Positions 53,336 to 62,563 of a stretch of DNA of 64,000 nt are shown piece after piece. A program made the position numbers and the translations under genes. The DNA lies in the NCBI RefSeq assembly GCF_012932965.1, contig NZ_JABBXH010000004.1, forward strand, positions 248,001-312,000, read 5' to 3'. Source of the DNA: Thalassotalea algicola (GTDB lineage Bacteria; Pseudomonadota; Gammaproteobacteria; Enterobacterales; Alteromonadaceae). Each line of letters begins with the position of its first letter. Within the stretch, counting starts at the first letter, position 1. Below the pieces are notes generated by a model. That model did not search any database, was not told the DNA's origin, and saw only the letters and a list, made by a program, of their open reading frames with translations.

Positions 53336-54545
53336 AATCATCCAAATTAATGTTGCATTGCTCTTTGAAAAAGTCGGTTATACGTTGCATTGGTGCACGT
53401 AGCCGGTCATGGTTAGCAATAATATATCCTTCGGTCACATCTGAGCCGTTTTTATGGTTAACAAGTCGCTTGATAGCATACGCTGATATATCTAACGATT
53501 CAGCGACGGTTATAAATGTCCTTCGTAAGTCATGAAAGGTGAATTTAATGCCTGATGATTCTGTTAGGTATCTTAGTGCTTTTTCGGGGTATGCGAGGAA
53601 TTTTGCTTTCCTTGATGAAAATACATAGTCATTCGTTCTAAAGCGTAATCGATAATTCAATATTGAAATCAGTACATCAGATAATGGTAGCGTTAACGGT
53701 TCCTTGTTTTTGGTGTCGGGTATATGAATAGAGCCTTCTTCCAAATCAACATTGTCCCAGGTTAAGGTAGCCGCTTCATTTTTCCGTAACCCTGTCAGTA
53801 ATAAAAATAAAAGGTAATCTGCCGCAACATGATGCGACTCTGCGCCTGTATTGAATTTCATATCTTGCAGCGCTTCGTACCACGCTTGCAGTTGATGTGG
53901 TTTAATGACGTTTTGCCGTCTTGGCTCCCTAGCCCAAGCATTAAGTTGTCCTAATCGCTCTACAGGGTTATGTGGAAACAGGCTGTTACCGCTATTATCT
54001 TCATATTGCCCTTTAGCAAACTTATAGATAGCACTTAAAACTCGCATAGCAGTATTCGCATATGAAGGACTATGGCTCGATAATAATTGTGCATGGCGCT
54101 TTGCCACCATATCTTTAGAGATATCAACTAGCCGTTTATTCTTCCAATCCGCTAACTTACCGTTTAGATACATCTCGTACTGCACATAGGTCTTTTCTTT
54201 TAAGTTAGACTTCACCCGACGGTAATCCTGCCACACTTGCCATAACGTCATTTGCTCCGCTTCGGCTTGCTGCCTTTTCGCTATGGGATCAATACCCGTT
54301 GCAATTTCGCCTAAGTATTTCTGAGCTTCTTTTCGTGCAGTTTCTACGGTGATCTCTGGATAGCGACCAAGTGTTATTCGTTTGAGCTTTCGGTTAATGC
54401 GCTTTTCTAATACAAACGCTTTACTGCCTCCTACAGTGACGCGAACAGCAAAACCTTTTAGCAGATTATCACGGTAAAAAGCTTGTCCTGATTCGGGCAG
54501 TTCAACCTTGTCTACAAAAGACTTGGTTATTTTGCATGTAGACAT
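53322..54545 (-). CDS. Tyrosine-type integrase (DUF4102 group)
   Basis: A 407-residue site-specific recombinase. The N-terminal domain (GSKAFVLEKRINRKLKRITL) is the DUF4102 arm-binding fold of island and P4-type integrases. The catalytic residues are Arg254 (TGLRKNE), His338 and Arg341 (FHDLRRT), His364 (NHKNG) and Tyr374 (EGYIIAN). It would integrate and excise the element. The right att candidate covers its first codons (54535-54556), so the integrase is at the element end. Confidence 0.92.
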   Translation of the reverse strand: MSTCKITKSFVDKVELPESGQAFYRDNLLKGFAVRVTVGGSKAFVLEKRINRKLKRITLGRYPEITVETARKEAQKYLGEIATGIDPIAKRQQAEAEQMTLWQVWQDYRRVKSNLKEKTYVQYEMYLNGKLADWKNKRLVDISKDMVAKRHAQLLSSHSPSYANTAMRVLSAIYKFAKGQYEDNSGNSLFPHNPVERLGQLNAWAREPRRQNVIKPHQLQAWYEALQDMKFNTGAESHHVAADYLLFLLLTGLRKNEAATLTWDNVDLEEGSIHIPDTKNKEPLTLPLSDVLISILNYRLRFRTNDYVFSSRKAKFLAYPEKALRYLTESSGIKFTFHDLRRTFITVAESLDISAYAIKRLVNHKNGSDVTEGYIIANHDRLRAPMQRITDFFKEQCNINLDDYVSR

Positions 54546-54556
54546 AGTGTAGTCAT
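54535..54556 (+). repeat. Candidate att repeat, right end
   Basis: Reads CATGTAGACA-TA-GTGTAGTCAT. It overlaps codons 1 to 4 of the integrase on the minus strand and is matched at 47147-47168. Confidence 0.62.
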
Positions 54557-55034
54557 GATATTTAAAAGAGTGGTGAGCTATTTAAAACAAGATAAAGGTT
54601 AAAAGTCAATTAAAATAAGGGCTTTAAGGGTGGGTCGTGTTTATTAAAAAGCATTGAAACAACTATAAATAAAACAGCTTATTAGAAGGCAAATTGCCTT
54701 GTTTAAACAGTGCATTTTGCCTCCTTTCTACAAAATTATTAATACTTATTATGCACTAAGCCTATAAATTCTCTAGCTTAATTTTATTTTGCCTCCTTTC
54801 TCCGTTGTGGAAAGGGGGCAATTTGCCTTGTATCCTGCATTTTTGTTAACGACCACAAAGCTGTATAAATAAACAGTTATCATATAAAGAATTATAAATG
54901 TGTATTCTTGCGCTATAACATCATGAGCATTGTTTAAAGGGTTTGTTTCGAACTTTTTAGGGCTGGTACATTTACGTATCTAGAAGGGGAGCTTTAGCAG
55001 AGCATTCCCCTTTTAGTTTATAGAAAATATATGA
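54557..55034. other. Intergenic region with paired palindromes and direct repeats
   Basis: 478 bases without a gene. Palindromic GGCAAATTGCC (54688-54698) and GGCAATTTGCC (54817-54827) bracket two copies of ATTTTGCCTCCTTTCT (54714-54729 and 54786-54801). TTGCCTCCTTTC (54789-54800) also pairs with GAAAGGGGGCAA (54810-54821) in a 12-base hairpin. Nothing else is recognised. Confidence 0.65.
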
Positions 55035-55376
55035 TTATTCCGCATCATATATAACTGGAATTCTCATCGACTCTCTTTTGATCATGTTTATTGCTATTTG
55101 AGTATCCACCTCATAGAAATCATTAGGGCAAGCACTAGTTCTCAACGCATGCATAATACGATCTTTTGCATCGTTAGGTTGATTACAATAGGTGTTATAC
55201 AAAATAGCATAACTGCCTGGCATTCTTGTATTATTTACAAGTTCGGTTACATACTTTTCAGGTGATTGATTAGTAGAAACGAATTTAACGACACTTTTCA
55301 TAATTGAGTGTTGAATGACAAACAGGTTACCACTTGATGCTGATAAACCTTCTTCACTGTCATTTAAATTGCCCAT
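55035..55376 (-). CDS. Small soluble protein, unknown
   Basis: A 113-residue cytosolic protein starting MGNLNDSEEGLSASSGNLF. It has three cysteines (YNTYCNQPNDA, TSACPNDF and one later region) and no signal peptide. No family recognised. Confidence 0.6.
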   Translation of the reverse strand: MGNLNDSEEGLSASSGNLFVIQHSIMKSVVKFVSTNQSPEKYVTELVNNTRMPGSYAILYNTYCNQPNDAKDRIMHALRTSACPNDFYEVDTQIAINMIKRESMRIPVIYDAE

Positions 55377-55546
55377 GCCCCAATTCTTCCTTAAGGTTAG
55401 TCTTTGGTGTCAAAGCCTTTGCACCATTTTAGCTGTATTATAAGCCTACTTTAACTGCAATCATATGCTTATTATTGCCAGCTAGTAATTGTTTTTAACA
55501 TGCATACATTTTAAATGTTTCATAAAGTAAAGAAATTCTACACCAG

Positions 55547-55720
55547 TCACACTAACCCAGTAAGCCAATCAAAAGTTAATACTGTGGTAAATATTTTTAA
55601 GCTGACTAACCCAATAAATAATATGATTAACAGTGCTTTTAATTTTTTACTTTTTAAATTGTGCCAATACGCAAATTTTGCTTGGACTTCCTTCTTTAAT
55701 TCATCGATATCACTTTGCAT
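55547..55720 (-). CDS. 57-residue single-helix membrane protein
   Basis: A short gene on the minus strand. AAGGAG is placed six bases before the ATG at 55720. The protein starts MQSDIDELKKEVQAKF, continues with a charged helical part, then a hydrophobic segment (ALLIILFIGLVSLKIF), and ends FDWLTGLV. This is a probable inner-membrane small protein with its N-terminus inside. No family recognised. The overlapping frame on the other strand (55515-55751) looks spurious. Confidence 0.72.
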   Translation of the reverse strand: MQSDIDELKKEVQAKFAYWHNLKSKKLKALLIILFIGLVSLKIFTTVLTFDWLTGLV

Positions 55721-56026
55721 ACGTAACTCCTTGTTTAAACAGACAACTTAAACAAAACTTACAAAATGAACAAACAGAGATTTGTAAGTCGATATTATTG
55801 TAAAATCATACTGCCCAGTTCAATTTGTCGAATAAGCGTCAAATTTATGCAAAGTAACTAAACGCGAACCAATACATTAAACAATTGTTACATAACTACT
55901 TTATTTGTATTAGAGCCAAATGCTATAACACAATTGTTAAAAATTAAGTTAATATCAGCCAGCCATTTATGGAGTAGCAGTAGCTATTACTGCTATATAG
56001 AAACACAATTTCGGACACTAAGATTT
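55721..56026. other. Intergenic region, about 306 bases
   Basis: The space between the small membrane gene and the GAF gene. It is AT-rich and probably carries promoters in both directions. I see no gene or strong motif. Confidence 0.4.
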
Positions 56027-56692
56027 ATGCGTTTATTTGATATTTTGTCAGTGCTATATGAGCCAGTTAACTCGCTGGATAATCATGAGCATTTATTGTC
56101 ATATGTTCAGCCTAAGCTGAATGAAGATGGTACCTGCCCTATTTTAAAAGAAGCTGGTGATGAATATGACTTGCGGCAATATGCTGACTCACCAGAGCAG
56201 TATGAGAACCTGCTTGATTTAGTCACCCGACTTAACCGACTGGTCCGTTGGATACATTTAAAAACCGATGTAATGTGGTTTGGTATCTACTTGTCTCACG
56301 GTAATAAATTAGTGAAATATGTGTATAACGGTGAAATGTCAAAGGCAGAATTTCCAATTGCACCTGAATATCTAGATAAATCGATAAACACCCGAGTCAT
56401 CATGGAAAAACAGCATTATTATATTCCAGATGTCACTAAGCATGACGGTCCATACTATCGCTGTGATGCCAAAGTTAAATCTGAACTGTGCTGCCCAATA
56501 TTCGACCCTGAAGGCGACGTCATCGGTATTTTTGATTGTGAAGATTATCGTGAAAACTTTTTTGATGAGAAAATCGACTTTATTCGTACTAAAGTCAAAA
56601 AAGCGATAGAAATTTTTCTCGAAGATCACCCTTATATTACTTATATGGGTTATAGCCACTTTAATCCTGACGCCTATAATCCTACTGCTTGA
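56027..56692 (+). CDS. GAF-domain protein
   Basis: About 221 residues from the ATG at 56027 (MRLFDILSVLYEPVNSLDNH); an upstream TTG at 55934 would add 31 residues of poor quality. Residues 60-190 form a GAF fold (LYLSHGNKLVKYVYNG, then KSELCCPIFDPEGDVIGIFD). GAF domains bind small ligands or form dimers. There is no output domain. It stands alone, so a ligand sensor or a free-radical/oxygen-linked role is possible. Confidence 0.7.
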   Translation: MRLFDILSVLYEPVNSLDNHEHLLSYVQPKLNEDGTCPILKEAGDEYDLRQYADSPEQYENLLDLVTRLNRLVRWIHLKTDVMWFGIYLSHGNKLVKYVYNGEMSKAEFPIAPEYLDKSINTRVIMEKQHYYIPDVTKHDGPYYRCDAKVKSELCCPIFDPEGDVIGIFDCEDYRENFFDEKIDFIRTKVKKAIEIFLEDHPYITYMGYSHFNPDAYNPTA

Positions 56693-56881
56693 TAGTACTA
56701 TCAATATAAATTCAATAGTTAAATAAAGTAGCTTGGTGTTTACCCTCTCAGAACGCTAATACTGAGCTGCTTTAGTCATTGACTGCCGCCCAAGGGAATT
56801 TTGTTTTCCTAGCCAATTGCATAGCGCTTTTATAGTGTCTATTCTTCATATTCTTAAAGCTATAATAACAAAGGCAAACTT

Positions 56882-58969
56882 ATGAGCTATCCAAGGCCAA
56901 TAAAAGCTATTTTTTCAATTTTTTGCGTCATCACCTTAGTGGCTGTTACGGGGTGTTCTCAACCAGAAAAAAAACAAGAACCCTCAGTTAAAAAACAAGA
57001 ATCCAGTCAGGAAAATTTTAGATTAATTTTTGGTGGTACCGATGTCGGCGGATTAGTCGTAAATCATAATGGTAGCAACATTAATATCGATTATTCATTT
57101 AGTAATAATGGTCGAGGAGCAAGCAGCAAAGAAACCTTGCAGTTATCTAATATTGGGCTTCCTATAGATTGGCGAATTACCGGTAAAACAGTTTTCGGTA
57201 ATGAGGTCGATGAACAATTTTACCTTAAAGACAATACCGCCCATTGGAAAAGTTCTTCAGAAAGCGGCTATAAGCCATTTGATGATAATGCTTTATACAT
57301 AGCCCAAAACGCTAGCCCTTACGCGCTTTATCTCTATGCAAATGCATTATTGAAAAACCAAGGAAAACCTCTAGCTACCTTACCTTCCGGAGAGGTTTCA
57401 ATCGCCCAAGTCGATAGTGTAGTACTCAAAGATGTTAACGGAAAAGCTATTGCAGCGACTATTTATGCTATTAACGGTATTGAACTTGACCCTAGTTATA
57501 TTGCGCTTGATGAAAGTCAGCAAATGCTTGGTTATTTATCACCACGCGCAGTTATCATTCGTGAAGGCTTAGAAGAGAATAATAAAACCTTAAGTAATTT
57601 AGCAGCGAATTTAAACGCGAGCCGTTTTGAAAAGATTGCGAAAAAAGCTACACATCAATATAACAAACCTGTCCGTATCAATAATGTCAAAATATTTGAC
57701 CCAGTAAGCATGCAACTTACCGCTGCTCAGTCTGTTTTAATCAAAGAAAACATGATTATAGCGATTGAACCACTAGTTAAATCGCCAGTAAGGGGCGAAG
57801 TATTAATTGACGGTAATGGCGGCACATTAATTCCTGGCCTTTATGAAATGCATGGTCACATGAGTGATAACGATGCGCTACTAAACGTTATCGCTGGTGT
57901 AACGTCTGTCAGAGATATGGGTAATGAAATAGAAATACTCGATGCGTTAGTTGACAAAATTGAACACAAACAAATTATCGGCCCTCGCATCACGAAAAGT
58001 GGTTTTATCGAAGGCAAGAGCGAGTTTTCAAATGCTACGGGCGAATTAGCATCAACTGAACAAGAAGCAGTTGACTTGGTTAATATGTACGGTGAAAAAG
58101 GCGGCTACTTCCAAATAAAAATATATAGTTCGGTTAATGGTGATTGGGTTCCTGCTATGGCAAAAGCTGCTCAAGAACACGGCATGCGAATCACCGGGCA
58201 TATTCCCGCTTTCTCGACAGTTGATGAAATGATCGCTGCGGGATATAACGAGATCACTCATATCAATCAAGGTATGTTGAGTTGGGTACTCAACAGAGAA
58301 GAAGATACACGCACCCTTTATCGTATTACTGGGATGAAACGCTTTGTTGATTTAGACCTAAACGATGAAAAAGTTCAACACACCTTAAATACGATGGCCG
58401 AGAAAAACATCGCTGTCGACCCTACCATGGTTATACACGAGTTTGGTTTAACAGCTCGAAATGGTGAAACTCGTATTGGCACTAAAGACTATATCGACAA
58501 TATGCCAGTTGGCGTGCAACGACAAGCTAAAGTCGCGTTGCTTAACGTTGCCGATGAAGCAGAAGATAAAGCTTACAAGAAGGCGTTTGATAAAATCATC
58601 GAAACGCTCGCGTTAATGCATAAGAAAGGCATTTTTCTTGTGCCTGGTACCGATTTAGGCGGCGCATTTGAACTCCATAGAGAGTTAGAGCTATTTACGA
58701 AAATAGGCATGTCGAACGCAGAGGCTTTACGTAGAGGTTCTTACGACATGGCCCAGTACTTAGGCTATGGCGAAAAACTTGGTAGCATAGAGGTTGGTAA
58801 ACTCGCAGACTTCTTTTTAGTGCCAGGCAACCCAATTGCAGATCTTCGGGCAATTAAGACAGTTTCAATGGTTTCAAAAGATGGTGTGATTTATTTCCCT
58901 AGTGAGATTTACCCAGAGTTTGGCATTAAACCTTTCACCCCAAGCCCGGTAGTGATGGCAAGTAATTAA
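56882..58969 (+). CDS. Amidohydrolase-family lipoprotein
   Basis: A 695-residue protein. The lipoprotein signal has lipobox VTGC (Cys near 25), so it faces the periplasm. After a beta-rich region (residues 45-270), the amidohydrolase domain shows the metal ligands MHGHMS, then IKIYS (the candidate Lys), ITGHI, THINQ and PGTDLGG. The family includes prolidases and imidazolonepropionase-like enzymes. The substrate is unknown. Confidence 0.85.
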   Translation: MSYPRPIKAIFSIFCVITLVAVTGCSQPEKKQEPSVKKQESSQENFRLIFGGTDVGGLVVNHNGSNINIDYSFSNNGRGASSKETLQLSNIGLPIDWRITGKTVFGNEVDEQFYLKDNTAHWKSSSESGYKPFDDNALYIAQNASPYALYLYANALLKNQGKPLATLPSGEVSIAQVDSVVLKDVNGKAIAATIYAINGIELDPSYIALDESQQMLGYLSPRAVIIREGLEENNKTLSNLAANLNASRFEKIAKKATHQYNKPVRINNVKIFDPVSMQLTAAQSVLIKENMIIAIEPLVKSPVRGEVLIDGNGGTLIPGLYEMHGHMSDNDALLNVIAGVTSVRDMGNEIEILDALVDKIEHKQIIGPRITKSGFIEGKSEFSNATGELASTEQEAVDLVNMYGEKGGYFQIKIYSSVNGDWVPAMAKAAQEHGMRITGHIPAFSTVDEMIAAGYNEITHINQGMLSWVLNREEDTRTLYRITGMKRFVDLDLNDEKVQHTLNTMAEKNIAVDPTMVIHEFGLTARNGETRIGTKDYIDNMPVGVQRQAKVALLNVADEAEDKAYKKAFDKIIETLALMHKKGIFLVPGTDLGGAFELHRELELFTKIGMSNAEALRRGSYDMAQYLGYGEKLGSIEVGKLADFFLVPGNPIADLRAIKTVSMVSKDGVIYFPSEIYPEFGIKPFTPSPVVMASN

Positions 58970-58979
58970 TACAACGGCC

Positions 58980-60296
58980 CTACAAATGAATAGCACTAAA
59001 TGTATACACAATGTGGGTTCCTTGCTCACTTGTGTGTACTGCAAAACTACCGTTTAACGCATTAGTCGCCAGATTGTGACAGATAGATAGTCCTAAACCT
59101 GTAGAACCACTGATCCTATCCGTAGTATAAAATGGTTCTACAACTTTATGGGTCATGTTAGTGGGTATGCCTTTACCATTGTCTCGATAGGTAACTTTAA
59201 AAGTATTTTCTTGCACTTGCTCTACTGTTATTTCAATTCGATTCTCGTTTGCAATATCAAAACCATGCTGAACACTATTGGTGATTAAATTAGTCAAAAC
59301 CTGTGCATGGTACCCAGGGTAACTAGTTACATGCACATTGGGACAATGTAATTTAACCTGTGCTTTTTTACGTTTTAAAATAGGGGTTAGCGTTGAAACG
59401 ACACGCTGAAAGTAATGGTTTAATTCAATATTTTCTTCTTGAATATCAGCCTGCTCTTTCGCTGTTCGTTTGAAATCTTCAATTAACTCTTTTGCGCGAA
59501 ATAAGTTGTTTTCTATTAATGGTAAAGACTGTGAAAGCTGCTCCATAAAGCAGTTCATATCCTTATGTGATATGCCGCCACCTTCAAGTTTTGTTTTAAA
59601 GGCTAGGTATTTTTCTTGTAATAAGCTTTGTGCTGTAATTGCGACACCAAGAGGAGTATTCACTTCATGAGCTACTCCCGAGACTAATCCACCTAGGGCA
59701 GCCATTTTTTCAGATTCAATTAATTGTTCATGGGCGCCTTTTAGCTGCTCAATGGTTTCTGCTAATTTAATCGTGCGATCTGCTACTTTTTCATCCAAGC
59801 TTTTATTCAATGCTATAAGGTTGTTTTCATGGTCAAATCGCTCAATTTCACCTGCGATTCGGCCCGAGAATAGTTCAAATAGGGAAAGGGTTAATTCTTG
59901 ATCGGTAATTGGGTTTTCATATAAAGCGACCACTAACCCCATCACCTTACCTTGTGAGTTATATAAAGGTGTGCCTAAGTAGCCTTCTATCCCCATATCA
60001 ATGAGAAGTTGGTCATCTGGAAAGCTGTCGGTTACATGGTCAGGGTAAATACAAACAGAGTCGTCTGCTACATTAGCGCATGGCGTATCTTTTAGTGCAT
60101 ATTCAAAGTTATCTAACACCTTACCATTGCCAACTAAGCAGATGGTATTTGACACATTGCGTTCAAGGTTAAGCCTAGCGATAAACGTATAATTTGATTG
60201 AATAACTTTATCTAAGCAAAGGGTTACGCATTCAAAAAAGTCTTCACCGTAACTATTAGATATACCTCTAATAATATCTTGGATAATCGCTTGCAT
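58980..60296 (-). CDS. Sensor histidine kinase with GAF domain
   Basis: A 438-residue soluble kinase. Residues 10-165 are a GAF-like sensor (ending FSGRIAGEIERF). A coiled coil follows, then the phospho-acceptor His210 (GVAHEVNTPLGVAI) and the ATPase motifs (NGKGIPTN, GLGLSICHNLATNALNG). It lies seven bases downstream of an HD-GYP response-regulator gene on the same strand, so the two are likely a two-component system that alters c-di-GMP. Confidence 0.9.
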   Translation of the reverse strand: MQAIIQDIIRGISNSYGEDFFECVTLCLDKVIQSNYTFIARLNLERNVSNTICLVGNGKVLDNFEYALKDTPCANVADDSVCIYPDHVTDSFPDDQLLIDMGIEGYLGTPLYNSQGKVMGLVVALYENPITDQELTLSLFELFSGRIAGEIERFDHENNLIALNKSLDEKVADRTIKLAETIEQLKGAHEQLIESEKMAALGGLVSGVAHEVNTPLGVAITAQSLLQEKYLAFKTKLEGGGISHKDMNCFMEQLSQSLPLIENNLFRAKELIEDFKRTAKEQADIQEENIELNHYFQRVVSTLTPILKRKKAQVKLHCPNVHVTSYPGYHAQVLTNLITNSVQHGFDIANENRIEITVEQVQENTFKVTYRDNGKGIPTNMTHKVVEPFYTTDRISGSTGLGLSICHNLATNALNGSFAVHTSEQGTHIVYTFSAIHL

Positions 60297-60303
60297 GGCC
60301 GCT

Positions 60304-61851
60304 CTACTCGTCTGGGTATTGCGCTCTTATTTCAGTAAATTCACTATAATGTTCAAATAAAACATCCACTAATCTAGGTTCGAATTTAATACCACGTTGA
60401 GCGCTGATAAAGTCTTTAATGTCCTGCTCTTGCCATTTTTCCTTATAACATCGTTTAGAGCCTAGTGCATCAAACACGTCTGCAATTGCCATGATTCGGG
60501 CTTCTAGCGGTATTTCTTCACCAGCTAACCCATCAGGATAGCCAGTGCCGTCCCAGTTTTCATGATGGTAATGTGCTAAACGAGAACCCAACTTAGAGAT
60601 GCTAGCTGTAGATTTTGCTAATAACTCACTACCTACTTCAGCGTGGGTCTTCATCACTTCCCACTCTTCTTCATCAAGTTTGCCCGGTTTATTTAAAATT
60701 CGTTCAGGGATCGCTATTTTCCCAATATCATGCAATGGTGCAGCAAGTTTTAATGCATCAATATATTGTTCACTTAAACCAAGCTTCTTACCGAATAGCT
60801 CACAAATTAATGCAACGCGCTGAACATGGGCCCCTGTTTCCTTGCTCTTAGCTTCAATAGCTTCGCCGACAATATAAAGTAATTCTTTTTGCGTTCTTTC
60901 TATCTCGTGCTGCTTTGTTAACCCTTCTAAAATTAACGCGACATTGGTGGCATATAACTCAGCTAAATTAGCTCTAAAATGTTCTACATCGTTTTCAAAC
61001 TCTATATAAAGAACACTAGCCGAATTGCTTGCCGTTTCGTAATAACCAATAAAACAGGTTTCATCTGAGTGATGGGTTTTTCGCTCAAATGTTTCCGTAA
61101 TTAATTTCTTAACTTCTCTGGATATATCCGAATTATCTAAGCTGTCAGATTCAGAGACATATTTACCAGTGCAAGCAATGATCATATTGGTAGTTTCATG
61201 ATCAAAGTCTACTTGATTCCGCGCTATATAAAGCGCCGAGCTTTCTACATTCATTAACGATAACAAATGGTTTAATGCCGCAGAGCCAAATGAGCGAATA
61301 TGATTAATTTGAAGTAAGTCATGAGTAGCAGTGATCAGTTTCTTAAAGGCATCCAAGCTGCGCTGAATCGTCATAATGTCACGATAGGCTCGGATACCTG
61401 CATAGACGGTAGTGACCATTTTACCGGAAGTAAAATCAGTTTTTTCTTTGTAGTCGTTAATGTCGTATTCTTTGATTACAGTAGCTTCCGGTGCAGTTCC
61501 CGCTTGCCCTGTTCGCAATACTAGCCTTATCGCTTGGTTTTTCAGTTCATTTCGAATCCAATGAACCAACTCTAGGCCTGCATGATCAGTTTCCATAACT
61601 ACATCCACGAACGCCATAGCAAACGTAGCATCTTTCTGAAGAAGTTCACGTGCTTCTTCAGAGGAGTATACAGATACAAGGTCTAACTTTCTTCCCTCTA
61701 TGCGCGTATCAGCCAACACTAAACGAGTAACTTGATGCACAGCTTCATCGTCATCAATAATCAAAATGCGCCAAAATTTGGGGACATGCTTTTGCTTAAC
61801 TGAAGACTCTTCTGTTTCTTCCTTAAAAATAAACTTATTCATTGATTCCAA
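60304..61851 (-). CDS. Response regulator with DUF3369 and HD-GYP domains
   Basis: A 515-residue c-di-GMP phosphodiesterase-type regulator. Residues 25-145 are a receiver (Asp83 in AFVDVVMETD). Residues 170-330 are DUF3369 (sensor). Residues 330-510 are HD-GYP: His374-Asp375 in LHDIGKIAIPERIL, the HHENWDGTGYP signature and IADVFDAL. It would hydrolyse c-di-GMP and be controlled by the neighbouring kinase. Confidence 0.93.
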   Translation of the reverse strand: MESMNKFIFKEETEESSVKQKHVPKFWRILIIDDDEAVHQVTRLVLADTRIEGRKLDLVSVYSSEEARELLQKDATFAMAFVDVVMETDHAGLELVHWIRNELKNQAIRLVLRTGQAGTAPEATVIKEYDINDYKEKTDFTSGKMVTTVYAGIRAYRDIMTIQRSLDAFKKLITATHDLLQINHIRSFGSAALNHLLSLMNVESSALYIARNQVDFDHETTNMIIACTGKYVSESDSLDNSDISREVKKLITETFERKTHHSDETCFIGYYETASNSASVLYIEFENDVEHFRANLAELYATNVALILEGLTKQHEIERTQKELLYIVGEAIEAKSKETGAHVQRVALICELFGKKLGLSEQYIDALKLAAPLHDIGKIAIPERILNKPGKLDEEEWEVMKTHAEVGSELLAKSTASISKLGSRLAHYHHENWDGTGYPDGLAGEEIPLEARIMAIADVFDALGSKRCYKEKWQEQDIKDFISAQRGIKFEPRLVDVLFEHYSEFTEIRAQYPDE

Positions 61852-61929
61852 ATACCGTTAAGAAATTACTTTCAGTGTAATATACACTTGCATATTTTGC
61901 GTAAAAATACATTAAAATTAAGGTAGTAG

Positions 61930-61968
61930 ATAAAAAAGGTGCACGTAAAAGTACACCTTTTTTATTTT
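61930..61968. terminator. Terminator after the DUF4136 gene
   Basis: A hairpin AAAAGGTGCAC/GTACACCTTTT with A- and T-runs on its sides. It lies just beyond the DUF4136 stop codon and may serve both strands. Confidence 0.8.
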
Positions 61969-61984
61969 TTAAACCGTTACCTGA

Positions 61985-62548
61985 TCAGTTAAACTGAGCA
62001 ACAACCTGATCAACAATTGTTTTAATCGTCGTAGCTGGATCATTTTTATCTGCAGAGGTAATTCGTTTAACGCCCCAACCATGCCATGTAGGCTGCTTAG
62101 TCTTAACGTCAAAAACGTCAATGGCTAGCTTGCCTTCAGAGTAGCTTCGAACGTGAGTTTCATTGCCTACAGCTAAACCACCGTAATAGCTACGCCCCCA
62201 GCCAAATCCAGCTCGGTATGTCGCGGGAAAACTGTCCACTTTAATCTTATCGCGACTACCTACGGTATACGAAATAGCAAAGTCGGCTTCTACTGGAGAA
62301 TTTACTAACTTATACCCTTTCGCCGCAAAAGCGTTTTCTATAGCTTTATCCACTCTAACTTTCATAACAGGGTTCAAATCAGCTGGAGCTGCTAAAATCT
62401 TAGATTCTTTAAGCCAAGCAAACGTTTTATAGCTACTTGTATTAACTTGTTCATTTTTATCAAAATTAACTTTAGCTTTATGTGTTGTTGCACAACCAAC
62501 AACCAGAGTAAAAATCGCAAAAAGCGATAACTGTTTAACAAGTTTCAT
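61985..62548 (-). CDS. DUF4136 lipoprotein
   Basis: About 187 residues from the ATG at 62548; an ATG 15 bases upstream has no clear ribosome site, whereas AAGGTA precedes this one. The lipoprotein signal ends in VGCA (Cys near 18). The remainder fits DUF4136 (EADFAISYTVGSRDKIKVDS; GKLAIDVFDVKTKQPTWHGW), a periplasmic family of unknown function in Gram-negatives. Confidence 0.85.
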   Translation of the reverse strand: MKLVKQLSLFAIFTLVVGCATTHKAKVNFDKNEQVNTSSYKTFAWLKESKILAAPADLNPVMKVRVDKAIENAFAAKGYKLVNSPVEADFAISYTVGSRDKIKVDSFPATYRAGFGWGRSYYGGLAVGNETHVRSYSEGKLAIDVFDVKTKQPTWHGWGVKRITSADKNDPATTIKTIVDQVVAQFN

Positions 62549-62563
62549 AGCACTTACCTTCAA

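Larger units (their letters stand above)
47147..54556 (-). mobile_element. Putative 7.4-kb integrative element with R-M cargo
   Basis: Bounded by an imperfect 22-base direct repeat: CATGTAGACA and GTGTAGTCAT at both ends, separated by CG on the left and TA on the right. Between lie, on the minus strand: integrase, an unknown 271-residue protein, AlpA-like regulator, an unknown 110-residue protein, a GpA/HUH replication protein and the methyltransferase-endonuclease pair. The gene content (int, alpA, rep, no capsid or tail) fits a phage satellite or autonomously replicating island; the boundaries are inferred from the repeats. Confidence 0.72.

Noticed and set aside
47147-54556. A complete prophage
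   Set aside because: No terminase, capsid, tail or lysis genes are present in the block.
54672-54684. AACAGCTTATTAG, resembling the end of an attC site
   Set aside because: There is no left partner (TAACGCC) at attC distance, so it is probably chance.
55515-55751. A 78-residue ORF on the plus strand
   Set aside because: It has no convincing ribosome site and overlaps the better supported 57-residue gene on the minus strand.
55035-56700. An integron integrase on the far side of the element
   Set aside because: The genes here are a small unknown protein, a small membrane protein and a GAF protein; none has recombinase motifs.
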